In this document: piece after piece, positions 21,786-34,800 of the stretch | Layout: each line of letters starts with the position of its first letter | Position numbering within the stretch: position 1 is the first letter of the stretch | NCBI RefSeq assembly: GCF_015706575.1 | Contig: NW_024037063.1 | Span: forward strand, 9,052,927 to 9,116,926 | Length of the DNA stretch: 64,000 bases | Source of the DNA: Patiria miniata | Taxonomy: Eukaryota > Echinodermata > Asteroidea > Valvatida > Asterinidae | Direction: 5' to 3' | Notes under the pieces: model-generated | What the model saw: the letters and a program-made list of their open reading frames with translations, nothing else | Told to the model about the DNA's origin: nothing | Database searches by the model: none | Made by a program: the position numbers and the translations under genes

Positions 21786-22954
21786 GTAATAGTGTTGCAG
21801 GGACATGGGCGTTGCAAGCGCGGGGAGGGGGGGGGGGAGGGGCTCACCCCCCCCCCCAAAAAAAAGCCACACAAAAGGGGAAGGAGAAGACGAGTGGCGT
21901 CATTATGCTATTGATTTAATGTACATTTAACAACATCGGCGTCCGCAAGTACAACGATTTTGGGAAATAATGTGCTTTGCCCCCTCTATAGAAAAGTCCT
22001 GGTGATGCTTATAGGCAAAGAGGAATAGTCTCACGGGCCCTGGCAAGATTGACGGGGAAACGGCTCTGCGGATCCTTGGCCAAATTAATTGTCGATATTA
22101 TTATTTGAAGAAATGAACCATCTCTGTCAGATTTTTGTAGTTTATTGTGGTGGTTGAATCAACTTGAATCCAACATTTGTGTTTGAACTTGAATTTGATT
22201 GTTTGTTTAAAGCAATCAAACTTGATTCACAATTTTGCATTAAAAGAGCATGTTCTTCCTCTCATTTGAAAAAAAAATGTTCATGTCATCAGAAGTTATA
22301 CACGTTTTACTAAAAGCACCGATTTTTTTTATAAACTGTCCATGAAATGCCAGGCATTAAAAAATATCGAGCTTAAAGTGAGAATTACAGATTACACACA
22401 AGCATTCAAATACAAATGAGATTTCAATAATTGAAATTAAGACAGAAACATTATTTTTAATGTCAGATTTTGTGTTTTTAATATAAAGAACCGGTACCTT
22501 ATAGTGTGAAATGTTGATGGCAATTTTTGTATATTTTTTTGTGCAAGTTTTCGTTCATTCAACGAGGTGGGAAAACGTCATGTTACATTGTACTCAATGG
22601 GTATTTATCAATTCGTAGGTAAATAATCAGTGGTGGACAGCCGAGTTTTGTGATTTTTTTTATTGAAATAAACATAACTTGAGAATAAATTATGCAAATT
22701 ACGGGAAACATTCACAGTTAGAAGTCAATAAGATGTACTTCATCCCTATGTTTTTTTTATGAAATGGAGCGAGCCAAATAGTTTTTAAAATATTGTTAAA
22801 ATTTGGTCACTTTCTTTTTGACCCTGTTTATCCCCTCCCCCAGATGTTGTACCTATACGAGAATTTTGAAAGACAGAGGGACCCAACAAAAGTTTGCAAG
22901 AGAAACGTGTTTCGAATGACGAGTTGTGATTTCCTTCATCATCTCTATACCAAC

Positions 22955-23204
22955 ATGGGCGTAGCCAGGAATTTTTCTAGAGGGGAAAAAGCACATTTTC
23001 CCCCCAAATCCCCATATTTTTCCAGCATTTTCCTGATTGGTCATTTTTTTAGGGACATTTGCCCCCCCCCCATACCCATTAAATTAACAACAACATGATT
23101 TTGCGCCTCTTTTTCTCCCTCCCCCTCTTTTTTCTCCTTTTGTTGTGCTTGTCCGGGGGGGGGGGGGGGGGAGCGCCCCCTTGCCCTCCCCTCGCGACGC
23201 CCAT
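22955..23204. mobile_element. Small poly-G/poly-C element
   Basis: Inverted ends 'atgggcgtagcc' and 'gcgacgcccat'; the interior has runs of C then G. It resembles the 'ggcgtagcc' element family seen at 8.83, 31.7, 48.15 and 49.26 kb. No clear target duplication. Confidence 0.55.
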
Positions 23205-23732
23205 GCAAGTGAACCCAAATTGAAATAAGTCGAATGACTTTGGTGGGCTATCCCGGTCGAAATAATGTGTGTAGTGCGTGCATATTCGTTAATAATTGTT
23301 GAGAATAATTAACCCGAAAGGCCTGAAGAGGGTGCTATTGACTTATTATGATTTTGAGGAGTATTCATTTCGACTTAAACAAAAGCTCGATTAAGTTTTG
23401 TAATATTGTCTAACAACACACGCTTTCAGTAATTCTTCACTTTGTAAAACAATTGGGAATTAAATTGTGATGTGCATCTCTATTAGCTAGTGGTCAAGTT
23501 CTACTATATCCTCATGCACCATGCACACAGGCAACAACTCTTAAAAATGTCATATTCGGAAATTTCTATGCATATACTACTGGGATTCACATTTTGTATT
23601 CCATTCAAATTCCATTTGAATACTTTTGGATGCACACTTTTAGCTTAATTTCCCCGAAAGACCGAACGACCCCCCCCCCTTTAAAAAAAATCCTGATCAT
23701 TTTAGCATTCTCTAATTTGATAGATGAAGTTG

Positions 23733-23886
23733 CATGGGAGACTTCTGGAACGCTTGCAATTGGTGGCAGCAAGCACAATGGTCCTTTTCAATTGTTCACG
23801 TCATTTTGGACATGCGCACTTGACATAAACAATTGAAAAGGACCGGTCTGTTTGCTGCCACCAAGCGTCTCGAAGTCTTCCATTGT
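23733..23886. repeat. Hairpin of ~60-bp arms
   Basis: 23733-23796 pairs with 23828-23886 ('ggtccttttcaattgtt' with 'aacaattgaaaaggacc', and 'ttggtggcagca' with 'tgctgccaccaa'), around a ~31-bp loop. Probably a tiny MITE. There is no coding meaning despite open frames across it. Confidence 0.75.
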
Positions 23887-25528
23887 GCCGTGTATGAATA
23901 ATTGTCTTTTATTACCATCAATACAGGAATTTCAATTTAGCATCGAAGCCAAGGCTGTCAGTGCTAATAGGCTGGCTGGCGTTGAGGACCTTCTAAATAT
24001 TAATCGTCAATGTGAATTCACCAAGCTTTTCGAAGGTTGGAAACCTTTGATAGATTTTCTGACAATTTTAAAAGTTTTTGAAAGAAGTAAAAGGGCAGGG
24101 TTAATTTGAAAATTGTGTTGATTTCCATTCTGGGTTTTGTTTGGTAAAAACAAACAAGTTTTGTTTTGTATATGTTTTAAAAGAAACTAAATTGATTATG
24201 TTCTCTTAAAGATACAGATTATGTTTTTGTTAACATTTTTTTTTAAATGCAATGTATAAAATCGCCTTAAAATAGAGCCTGCTTTAGGAAACATAGTGCT
24301 CAATAATTTAAATAAAAATGTAAATAGACACAATTCTTAATTAAGTTAAAAAAGAGTTAATAATCTAGTGCATCTGTGTCCCCATATTCCACAAGGCAGA
24401 ATGCCAAAGGGCACATGAGATGCATTCATTTGCCCTACACATACTGTGTTCCACGATCGTGAGGAGGATATTAACGAACCTATGTTCAAGCAGACTTGAC
24501 ACACTGTAAAGATGGAATGCATTTGCTGTACCTTTCAGTGGGAGTCCTATTACATGCGCAACAGCAACTGCGTACACGTCGTAGCGTAAGTGCAATACTT
24601 CGGGTGGTGTATGGACCAACCACTATGATTCAAGCTTGCTTGAAGACAAAGAGTTTAGAACAATGCCTCAGGTATAATAAACATCATTGAAATATAAAAT
24701 GCATAGATATCTGTGCTGGAAAATTAGTTGTCGATATAAAGGGCTAATACATTTGTGGTATTTAAAGATATACTTTGGCTGAAAATATACGTGTCTTTGT
24801 CTCGGAGTTGGGCAGTGCTATTGTATAGGATTACCTCTTAAAGACAATGAGTGGGCTACATGTGGCCCATTATGTTAACCACAAGCACCATTTTTAAAAT
24901 GGATAATGTACCATTGGGACAAATTTAAAGAATAATACAGACAAACATTTCAAATTAAATTAGGTGAAGAAAGAACACAGGGCATTAAACGATGGGTTGC
25001 TCACAGTCACATCACGAGTTAGGTAGTAAGCATCTTTGATAAAAGAAAATAATAAATAGTTTATGAAATAAGTGTCTTTATCATCCTCATCTCATATTTT
25101 TTTGTCATACACTGGGTTTCGAATGATGCAACTACAAGCTCTTTCTAGCTGTGTTTTCTAATTTAACGGAAATGAAATGGAAACAGGCTGAAACGATATA
25201 CATGATGGAAAATCTGAGACTTTTGATTAGTTAGTTGTATGGAAGACTAACGAGTTTTCAAAATGTTCTACCATACTGAATACGGTTTTACATGTTCGTG
25301 TGATGCGTCAAAAACAAATGATTTCACATTACATTTTTAAAATATACTTTCTCGTGTGTTGTTATTGACAAATCTGTTATTGCATGAACATTCTCTCACA
25401 AATCCCTCTTCGTAGTCTGAGAAGATTTCTTATGAAAAAAACAACAACTACACAATCCAAAATAAAGATCTGCTCCTCTGAGTGGATAGATTTGATATAG
25501 GTTTGCAACAACAAGTTAGCCTTCCAGG
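23887..25528. other. Gene-free stretch, 3' flank of gene 2
   Basis: AT-rich, short unsupported open frames only. It should include the 3' untranslated region of gene 2 (minus strand). A second death-domain exon like that of gene 1 was looked for on the minus strand and not found. Confidence 0.5.
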
Positions 25529-25803
25529 TCAGTACTTCTGCACTTTGTGTGCTAGCTTAGGTTTCTCTACCTTCCTAAGTGCACTGATAAGCTCTGTTCT
25601 CATCTTGTCTACCTTATTTGCACGGTTTTTCCTCCACTGTACCAGCATTTGGAATATTTGCTCATTGACCCTTTTATGGTCTATTTGAATCTTTTCAACG
25701 ACTTCTTTTTTGATTTTTAAGTATGAGGCCACCTCCTCCCACTCTCCACCCAGGTCTTTTGCTACATCTCTGAAATGACCATCACTCATGGGCTGTCTAT
25801 CCT
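25529..25803 (-). CDS. Gene 2 terminal exon: death domain
   Basis: 275 bp with stop, phase 1 start, acceptor 'tttttctgcacag|'. EDRQPMSDGHFRDVAKDLGG, then EWEEVASYLKI and IFQMLVQWRKN. Counterpart of 13828-14108 in gene 1. It includes the conserved tryptophans of death domains. Confidence 0.9.
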
Positions 25804-28800
25804 CTGTGCAGAAAAAAAGTTACACATTGCAAGAATATATTCATTCAGAATCCTCACTTCAAATTCAATCAATTCAGTTCGCAAAGTAAAATTAGAAATA
25901 GCTTCATCTGGTACAACAGCACACTATATAAATGCAGTATGAAGGCAAGCCATTTGACTTATTAAAGCAGGATGAAAAAAGAAAAATCGAAGAATCATGC
26001 ACCGATTATTCATGTTTGCCCGCACCCCGTGGCTTCTAAAACATTTGCCTGATTAAATAACAAACATAATATGTAACGTTACTTTTTGCAAAAGAAGTGT
26101 CAAGTCTGTATAAAGTCATCGGCATAATCTACAAAGCGTCGGCACCAGTATAATTACAGAAATTACTGGATCAATAAAGGAGACAAATATGTCTGAGAAT
26201 AATTTGTTGCCAAAACCCCAGACACTTATCATTAATATTATTCCATGAGATTTACATGGCTTATAATGTGCGGAATGTTATGGGCACATAACGTAGTGCT
26301 TCAAACATTTGTTTTCCTGTGCTATGCATATTCTTTACCCACAACATTCTGTACCCACACCATAATGTCCGCTTATAATATCAACTGCAGCATGATTATC
26401 ATCAGCAGCACAATCATCAAAGGCATCCACTCACCGTAAGGGGAAGCTTCTTCCTCGGAGCTTTCCTGCTTGAACATGGCTTGATATTTGTCTGTTCTGA
26501 TGAGAGCTTGAGGATTCTCAAAGCGGCAGACAACTTCTGGCTTTTTCAAGCATTCATCCAGTGGTAGAAAGTGGGGAACCTTATGTTTGTTGGGACACTG
26601 GACACTAATGCAGAAGTTGATCCTCTTTATCCACATGTTTTTCAAATTTTGAAGATTTTCTTCCACAAAGCTATGTACCTATTGCACAACACATATTTAC
26701 AAATGTTGAATTTTGTTAACTGATTAGACATTGTGGGCACCTTGATAATGCATAAACAAGTCCCTGAAATGTGTGTTACAAGGTTTTAATTAAAAATAGT
26801 CTTACTACAACAGACATAATTAAATTAAATCTAAAACAAGATCCCCTATCAATGTCAAAGTGCCCCAAATTCAAAGGAATTTGGCATCCAGCTTTCAACT
26901 ATTCTAAATGCTTCATGAATGATCAAACGTTTTAAAATTCTTGCTATGCCTGCTCTGAAAACAATTTGTGACCAAAAAGGAAAAAAAAAATCTTTCAAGA
27001 GTTTTGTAGATAAAGTACTGCAAGTTTGCTTCTAAGCTATTTCCCTAGGAAATTACGGCAGGTTATTTCATATTCTTTTGATGATTTTTGTGATAGAGGG
27101 TTAAAAACAAAATGAATATCACCAACTACAATACAGAACAAAATGAACTAGCGGAGCATTTCTTAGAAAGTTTATAATAATTATGTCTAGTTAAGCCTAC
27201 GTGCACATTTTTGTTTTGGCGTAAGTACCTTGGATGTGGCATCCGGTGAGGGCGTTTTCCTAATGTTTGTCTTCTCATCTTTTGAGCGTCGTCTCCTCGT
27301 GTGAATGACTCGTGCCCGCATGACACTCACCTGTGAAAATCAGGGAAGGTTGTTCAAAACTGTTGATAATGAGAAAACATAGGATTTCCTTTTCATTTAA
27401 GAAACTTATGTTTAAAACCCTAGCTGATTGAAAATGAGCCTACTAAGTTCTTTTTATGGTTTATTATTTTGATCCAAGATAGTTCAGTGTTATACATGCA
27501 TTTACAATAACATGCATAACATCTTCGTGCAAAGGTTGGATACAAGAGACGTCTCCTGTTACAAGGCTAAAAGACACTCAAGTAGAGTTATATGACTCGA
27601 GTCACAATGACAAAGACTCAGACTTGGACTCGACCCTGAGGACTCGGACTCGACCCTGAGGAGTGAGGATTCGGACTCGACCAAAAATTACCACAAATCA
27701 CCATTTTTTAAAAACAATATAATTACAAGACAATCCTTTCCTGAGCAAGCAATACAGTCAATGCGGTACCAAAAAAATGCATTTTAGTACCTCACATACA
27801 CAATGCGTGCAGCTCAAAATATTATTTTCAATATATGGTGCTTAACGGTGACTCAGACTCGGACTTGATCTTTTGGACTCTTGGCTTGGACTCCGACTCA
27901 ACCTACATGACTCAGGATTCGGTAATTTTGACTCGATGTTTAGAGACTCTAATAGGTCTGCACCCAAGCTAAGGGGCTACTTGAACAACAAAGACGGGCA
28001 TAAGGGTTGCTTGCCCCTGTAACTCTTAAGTACAGTGCGGTAAAGGTCATGTACAGCCTTAACATGTACATGTATGTGCTAAACATAACCTAATCTGAGA
28101 TAATCCACAAGAGTCTCATATAATGATCACGTTGAACCATTTGGTCAAAGATGAGGTGATCATCACACCTCTACACATGCATTCAACTGGCTTAACTGGA
28201 ACGAACTCATGAGCCAGTTACTTACTTTGACGTATGCAAGATCTTTCTTGCGCACCATTTTCAGTACGAATTCATGTTGGGGATCTACGAAGAAATTCGC
28301 CGTATCGTACTGTAGCCCAGGATTGGTTCCACCTAACCTTTGAGACCATCTCAATGCTCGTACAACTAATCGATGGAACAACCCATCTATAGAAAACAAC
28401 AGGAAATATTTGCAGTATTTATTTTATGAGACGGGTCAATTAATTTATTGCCAAATATATGCAGGACGTTTCTGAGCTGCTAAGGCAATAGCAATTTGGT
28501 TTGTGCATGGTGAGTACTGATTAAAACTTTGAGAGAATTCTTTTTCAGAAGATACTTTTGTTGATGAATTCTTTAGGGTGCCAACAAAGTCAACTTGAAA
28601 TGAAGCAGTGTCCACAATTTTACATTTCACACCGACAATCCCGACAACCGACATGGCAAATTAGATATGGATAGCATGTTCTAAACTGTAAGAAAGCAGT
28701 TGTAGGGGTGTCTGTAATTACGTTGTATTTTTGAATTATATAATTCCATTTTAAACTTCAAAAACCTGTGCGATTTTACTAACCTGGGAGGAATCCACAG

Positions 28801-31800
28801 AAGTCCACATAGAACACGCTTGCGTTAATAGGTTGCGATTGGCTGCCTGTTGGTGTCTGCCGTTGCAGCATTGAAGGCACGTAGTACGAGACATCATCTT
28901 TAGGACTGGTCTTTGAATGCTGTCGCTGATATTTAGGGGGTGAAGTAACAGCTGCAGAGGGGCCACTGCAATCTTCCTCTTGTGTCTTTATGGAAACACA
29001 AAAATACTAAAATAGAACTGTCACTGTAAACATATATTTACATTCATTTACTCCAAAATGGACTCAACATAAAGCTAGTAGGTGGTGTCATGACTGCTCC
29101 AGTATGGATGCACCACCTGTCTACATTACTTTAGGTGAGAATGGAACAGAGTACAGACAATTTTCATCTGAATCTGCACAAAGGATTTGAATTGAGTTTA
29201 GACATTTGCATGAATACAAGGTTTATTTTTTTTGCATTAATCTCAGACTCCCTTTTTGGTGAATTGTTACACTGAATTATCAGTGTTGTAATTTGAATAT
29301 GAGTGATTTTCCACCAGCAAGTAAAAGTATGTGAACAGGTAAAGAGCCCCCTTTTTTCCACGAGTACTACTGCATTTCAGTGGGTAAAAATGCTCCCGAA
29401 GATTTCTGCTGTCAGACTAGGCATTACATATAAACGGAAACCAAAAAAGAAAAACAGTAGAAAACAATTTGGGTGTTTTTTTAATTTTTATTTTTTATTG
29501 TTTTTTAAGTCCGAACGGGATGACATCATTCCATGAGCATTTTTCCATGGGTATGAGCACACATACAGGAAACGTTTTGTTGTATGTGTATGAGTATGAA
29601 AAAATGTACTTGAGAACGAGAACTATAACCCTGCTAACTGTGTACCTAAACCAAGACATACCTGATCAACTCGCTCACAGAGTAGGTCAAACTTGTCCAT
29701 CAGATCCAGCAGCGCCTTTTTGTGCTCAAGTATGTCTCGCCACATGTATTCAATGAGCATATCCTCCAAAATGCCATTTTCTTTGAGACGTTCCCAAGCC
29801 CGGCAATGCTCTGACATCTACATTGAGAGAACAAATGTCTTGATTGAAAGAAAAGCTATATGATGAAGTTAAATGACGCAAGTCACCCAGTCTACATTCT
29901 TTTTCACTAATAAATGACAATCTTTTGTGCGTGTGCGCAAAAAGAGTCTCGAGGCAAGACGCGAAAATGGTCTAATGAAAATGTACAAGGGCACAAACAT
30001 TCTGGTAATTTTTTCCCCCATTTCTCCCTGATTTGTCGTTTTTTTCTTGAGAGAAGCCTCTAAAGTGTCAAAGGTAATACTATCCAGCTTAAGTGTTATT
30101 TTCCATGCACAAAATAAAGACTTCTTTTAATATCGTTTCGTCCCATGCGATCGATTCGGGGTACAACCTACCAAAATTCTCGCCGAATAGAGTTGCTGTG
30201 CACGGAAGGTCATGCAATAAGTGGTAACATTCCCGTCAATCAATACTTTTGAATTGCGAAGACATTTCGAATCGGAAGTCATAAAAATGATCGATAGTAA
30301 TTCATAGTTTAACCGGAAATCCTTCAAAATGTTGCTGGAAAAACTTGAATCTTTTTAGTTAGGAATAGTTGTAAGTGTCAACAAACGGGATGCATAACTT
30401 TGCGATACTCTCAAAATTCATTTAACTCCTAACTGATAAAGCAGTGTTTCACATCATTGACTTCTGAGATACAAATTGCAAGCAATATTTGACAATTTAT
30501 CTAAAAAATGCCATGCCTTTTGAGTTTTTTGATTTAATGGGCTTTGCTTTGTAAATATCGAGATCGGGAATGTTGCCCCTTTTTGCCGCTGACCGATGCT
30601 GCGCAACGTAATTTTTCGCGTTGGGCCCGCCAGGCCTGTTCGCTCAGTGGCCGGTCGACGTGACATGCACGGCGATGGCGCAGCCCGTGTTCCAGTAATT
30701 AAGTTGCCGGTACAGTTATTATGAATGTATCTTTAAGTTGAGATGACGTCACTAACAAACCGGATACTGTTGTCTTCTCAAACGTCATATTTTGAAGGCC
30801 TTTGACACACTGCAGTGTGAATGTGACACATCAAACATTACTGTGATAGTTCTGCTTATGTTAATAATTCTGTGTCCGATTTCACCCAATGAATCACATT
30901 CACTCAATCAAATCAACCTGACAGTTATAAATACAAATGTTGAGAAAATCACTGGGATTTTTCATAAGCAGTGTGTACCTGTTTTCGTGGAGGTGTAATG
31001 GTGATGACTTTCTTGAGTGCATCAATCAGCCACTGTGGATCCAGAATGACCACATCTTTAAGTGCCTGGCTTTTCTTGTCACCATCCCCGCCGAAGTATA
31101 TTATGTGGCCAAGATCGTGGTAGAACTTCAGCATCGTCAATAGTTCTGTTTCGTCTTTTAAACCGAAGTCATCCTTTACCTAACACCAAGACGTACAAAT
31201 TAAGCACATTAATGAAACCACCTTCCCTTCGGAATAGCCAATCAGCATGTTGTAGAATGATAGAAGAGTTTGTTTTTGGCAAAGATGGCCATGGGAACAA
31301 ACATGGTAATGGGTATCATTAAATAATAAGATTTACAAAAATTGGAGGAATAAAATGCTGCAGTGATGAACCAAGGATAAACACATATATAGATTATAAA
31401 CGATTACAATCACACAAAAACATTTTGAAAAATGTTTCTAAGTGATTATATAATTTTGACACCTTCGCGTACAAAAGACATCTTGTTAAGGTCTGGGTAA
31501 CCTAGCGAACCGATGGGAGGAGTCATGCGTCCTGTCTTGGTCAAGGCCATGGAACAAGTACGAATACCTTTCTCATGTGGGATGTTGATGTAAAAGGATG
31601 AGACGTCGTGTCCCGATGATTGACGTGATGGGAATCTGATCCTTTATTCCTTCTAGTTGTATATTTTGCCCATTTCGATTTCTTTAAACCATTTACGGCA
31701 TTACTTCCAATGCAAGATTGATCATGTTAGATTCAGACACTGGGGGGGGGGGGGGATAATTAGGGTGGTATTTAACCCCCCCCCCACCCCCACACACACA

Positions 31801-34800
31801 TTTTGTAAAGACTGCCTTTTAACATTTAAATGCCCTTTTTTTCAAGGGGCTTAACCCCCCACCATGTATTGGCCCTTTGTGTGCATTATTGCCGGGTTTG
31901 AACAGCGCCCCATGGACAAATGGTACCCACCCCATCCCCCGCTTTTTCATTTTACGGAGGCCAAGTGTCCGGAGAAAAAAACCAGTCTACATTTAACAAC
32001 GGATGTGCAAGTGCCCTTTTCAAAAAAGATTTACCCCCCCCCCCAAATAAAAATGACCGTGCTACGCCCCAGGCAATGATACAATTGAGCAACCTTTTTC
32101 AAAACGTGGTTTACCGGGCAGAGATACTGTGTCAGACTGCAGTACAATCATTACCTGCTTTAGTGTCAAAACGGGTATTCCATCTTTCTTGGCGACTTCC
32201 TTAAGTTTTTTGTCGTCAAACTGCAGCCAGCGCAACGGGATCAATTGACCCATGTAAGGCTCTTTCCTTGCTGTGCTTTGTATATGGTCTCTTAGTCTGG
32301 CAATCTGTTTATCAATACATTGAAAATTAATGAAAGCAGAATTCCTGACTTTTATTATATGCACGTCAGCCAATGCTGGTTTGCTCCATATGCAGGTACA
32401 TGTATATGATGCATGCCTCCGAATTGTTCAGCCATATTATGTCAACATTTAATTGATTCTATGTTTACTAAAAAATTGTAAAACCCTTTGATAAGTTATA
32501 TCTTCATTTCAGATTGAATTCAGGTGACTGAATGCAACCCTAACTTCCCTGCATCCATCAAAGTTCTCTCCAAAGTGTTGCAGTGTTTTGGTGAAATCAA
32601 GAATACAGAGCAACTGATCAATATTAATTTCAACCGCCCGCAAAAAAACCCCAAATGGCAAAACATGGAGATGAATGGTAAAACAAAGTTGTCAGAAATT
32701 TGATGGGTTGTCAATTTTTGAGGTTTTGTCCGAAAAAGTATTTGATAATAGTGTAATGAAGTAGAATTAAACTTTTTTATTCATACTTGATGTTGGTGGT
32801 TTCTAAGGAGTTCTCAATGGCGTAGAAGTTTTGAACTACAAATCTGAAGTACGGCTTGTTGCAGATCTCAGTTCGGATTCTACAGGATTAAAAACTAAAT
32901 AAACAAATGCATTTAAAATTTGAACCAGCTTGTACAGTTCAACTTGGTAATAATATGTTTCATACACTGAGCATGCATGACAATGCACTAACCTCTGAAA
33001 GGAAATCATGTTGGTAACTGCACGACTATTTCTTTGTTTCCCGTAACACTGTATCGTATTCAACTGACCTTGTGTAATGTGTAGTACAAGTCTTGACCAG
33101 CGAAGTCCCAGAGACTGAGAACTATTGGTTCCTCTGCACCGGAGACGTGCCTTGTTCTAACCATTATCTGTGGTTTCTTGGCTTGCTCATTTTCTGGCGA
33201 GTTTCTGCCTTTGCCCTCTTGCTGCGGGCTAGATGTCCCAGGTGGCGAGGCTGTGAAACGACAAAGGCTTATAATCACCCTTGCCACAAATCTTGCACAA
33301 GACACTGAGTCTGAGGAATAGAAGCTGTGATGGAGTGCAGTGGTTAACACATTTTTAGTGATAATTATGTTGATGATTGTCACTTCTGCAAACGATCTGA
33401 AATACAGACAATTCTATGGAACCATCATGCAGCTTTTTGAAATCAAAAACAAACCTCAAAAACGGAAATCACATTGTCATTGAGCACCCTGTATCATTTC
33501 AAGTGACGATGACAAATGTAGCTATAGATACACATGAAACGGCAGAATCCATGGTACGGCTTAAGCAAGCATTTTTGAAACTTGTTTTTCTTCAAATTTT
33601 ATAAAACTCTTACCTGCTCCATAAATTGCTGGCTGGTCCATTGGATATGTTGGCATTACTGTTGCCCCAGGCACCTTAATAATGTTAATCACAACACTAA
33701 ATAGTGGTTAATGCTAAGATGATAGATCCATACTAGGCAACAAACAAAATAACTATTCCTTAAAAAATAATTAGAAAAGTAAAAAAAAAACACTTTTAAA
33801 AGTTAATTACGAAACTGTGACAATGAAATGCATGATAGCAACTTCTCAAAATGTCTTTGAAATATTCTGATCTGCCGAAAGGACATTATTTGGTCATTAA
33901 CATTTGTATTTTGCATCACGTCCTTTCAAAAATTAAATTTCTCGTTTCATAAAAATATTTCACAGCAAAAGTATGTTTAAAGGTGGTATGACCTAAAATT
34001 AATAAGTCTTTTAAAGTACAACCTTAAAAAGTACAAGTGTCAAAGAAGGTAGTTCGTACCCCGATATCAACTGGATAGTTTTGCATGATGAAATCATGAA
34101 AGTTGAAAGTTGCTTCCGTTCTCAAAGTTTCTTCTAATTCACGCTTAAAACTGGTTGATTCGTCTATCAACAGCGATAAAAGAAACAAAAAAGAATTTTA
34201 GTGTCACAAATTTGAATTTGGCTTCAGATACTTAAAGAATACACATAAAAGGCAGCAAAACACACCAAAAAGAGTTTACAAGAATAATAAAAGGCAATAT
34301 ATTCATTTGAAAAAAAAAATTGACAAATCTGCACACGGTTTTGAAGCTTTAAGGAAAAAAACGTTCTAAAAGCTGATTCTTAACTTCATTTTTCGCTTAA
34401 ATGTATTGTAAAATTGTGTTGTATTATAAAACAACTGTCAAAACTAACTTTGGGAGCCATGAAAGAGTGAGATTCCAAAAAATAAAAGAATGGTGTTTAG
34501 GAAACAAACTCTTACAGAAGTCAGTCAATCATCGTTACAAATTCATACAAAAATTTCAGTTGTCTTGAGCATGACAACACACCATGTGTCATGATTTCAC
34601 TGGATGCTTGAGACTATTATCCACGCAGTCAAGTAAGATATTTAACAATAATTATGTATATATTTTTTTCATCTTTACAAATGTATTTACCTTTAACACG
34701 CACATATTAGACTTTAATCATTTGTTAAGAATGGTATAAAAGTAATGGATCTGTGTTTGAAAACTTCATGCCTAATTCCAAATAAAGATGAAGCCTTTCG

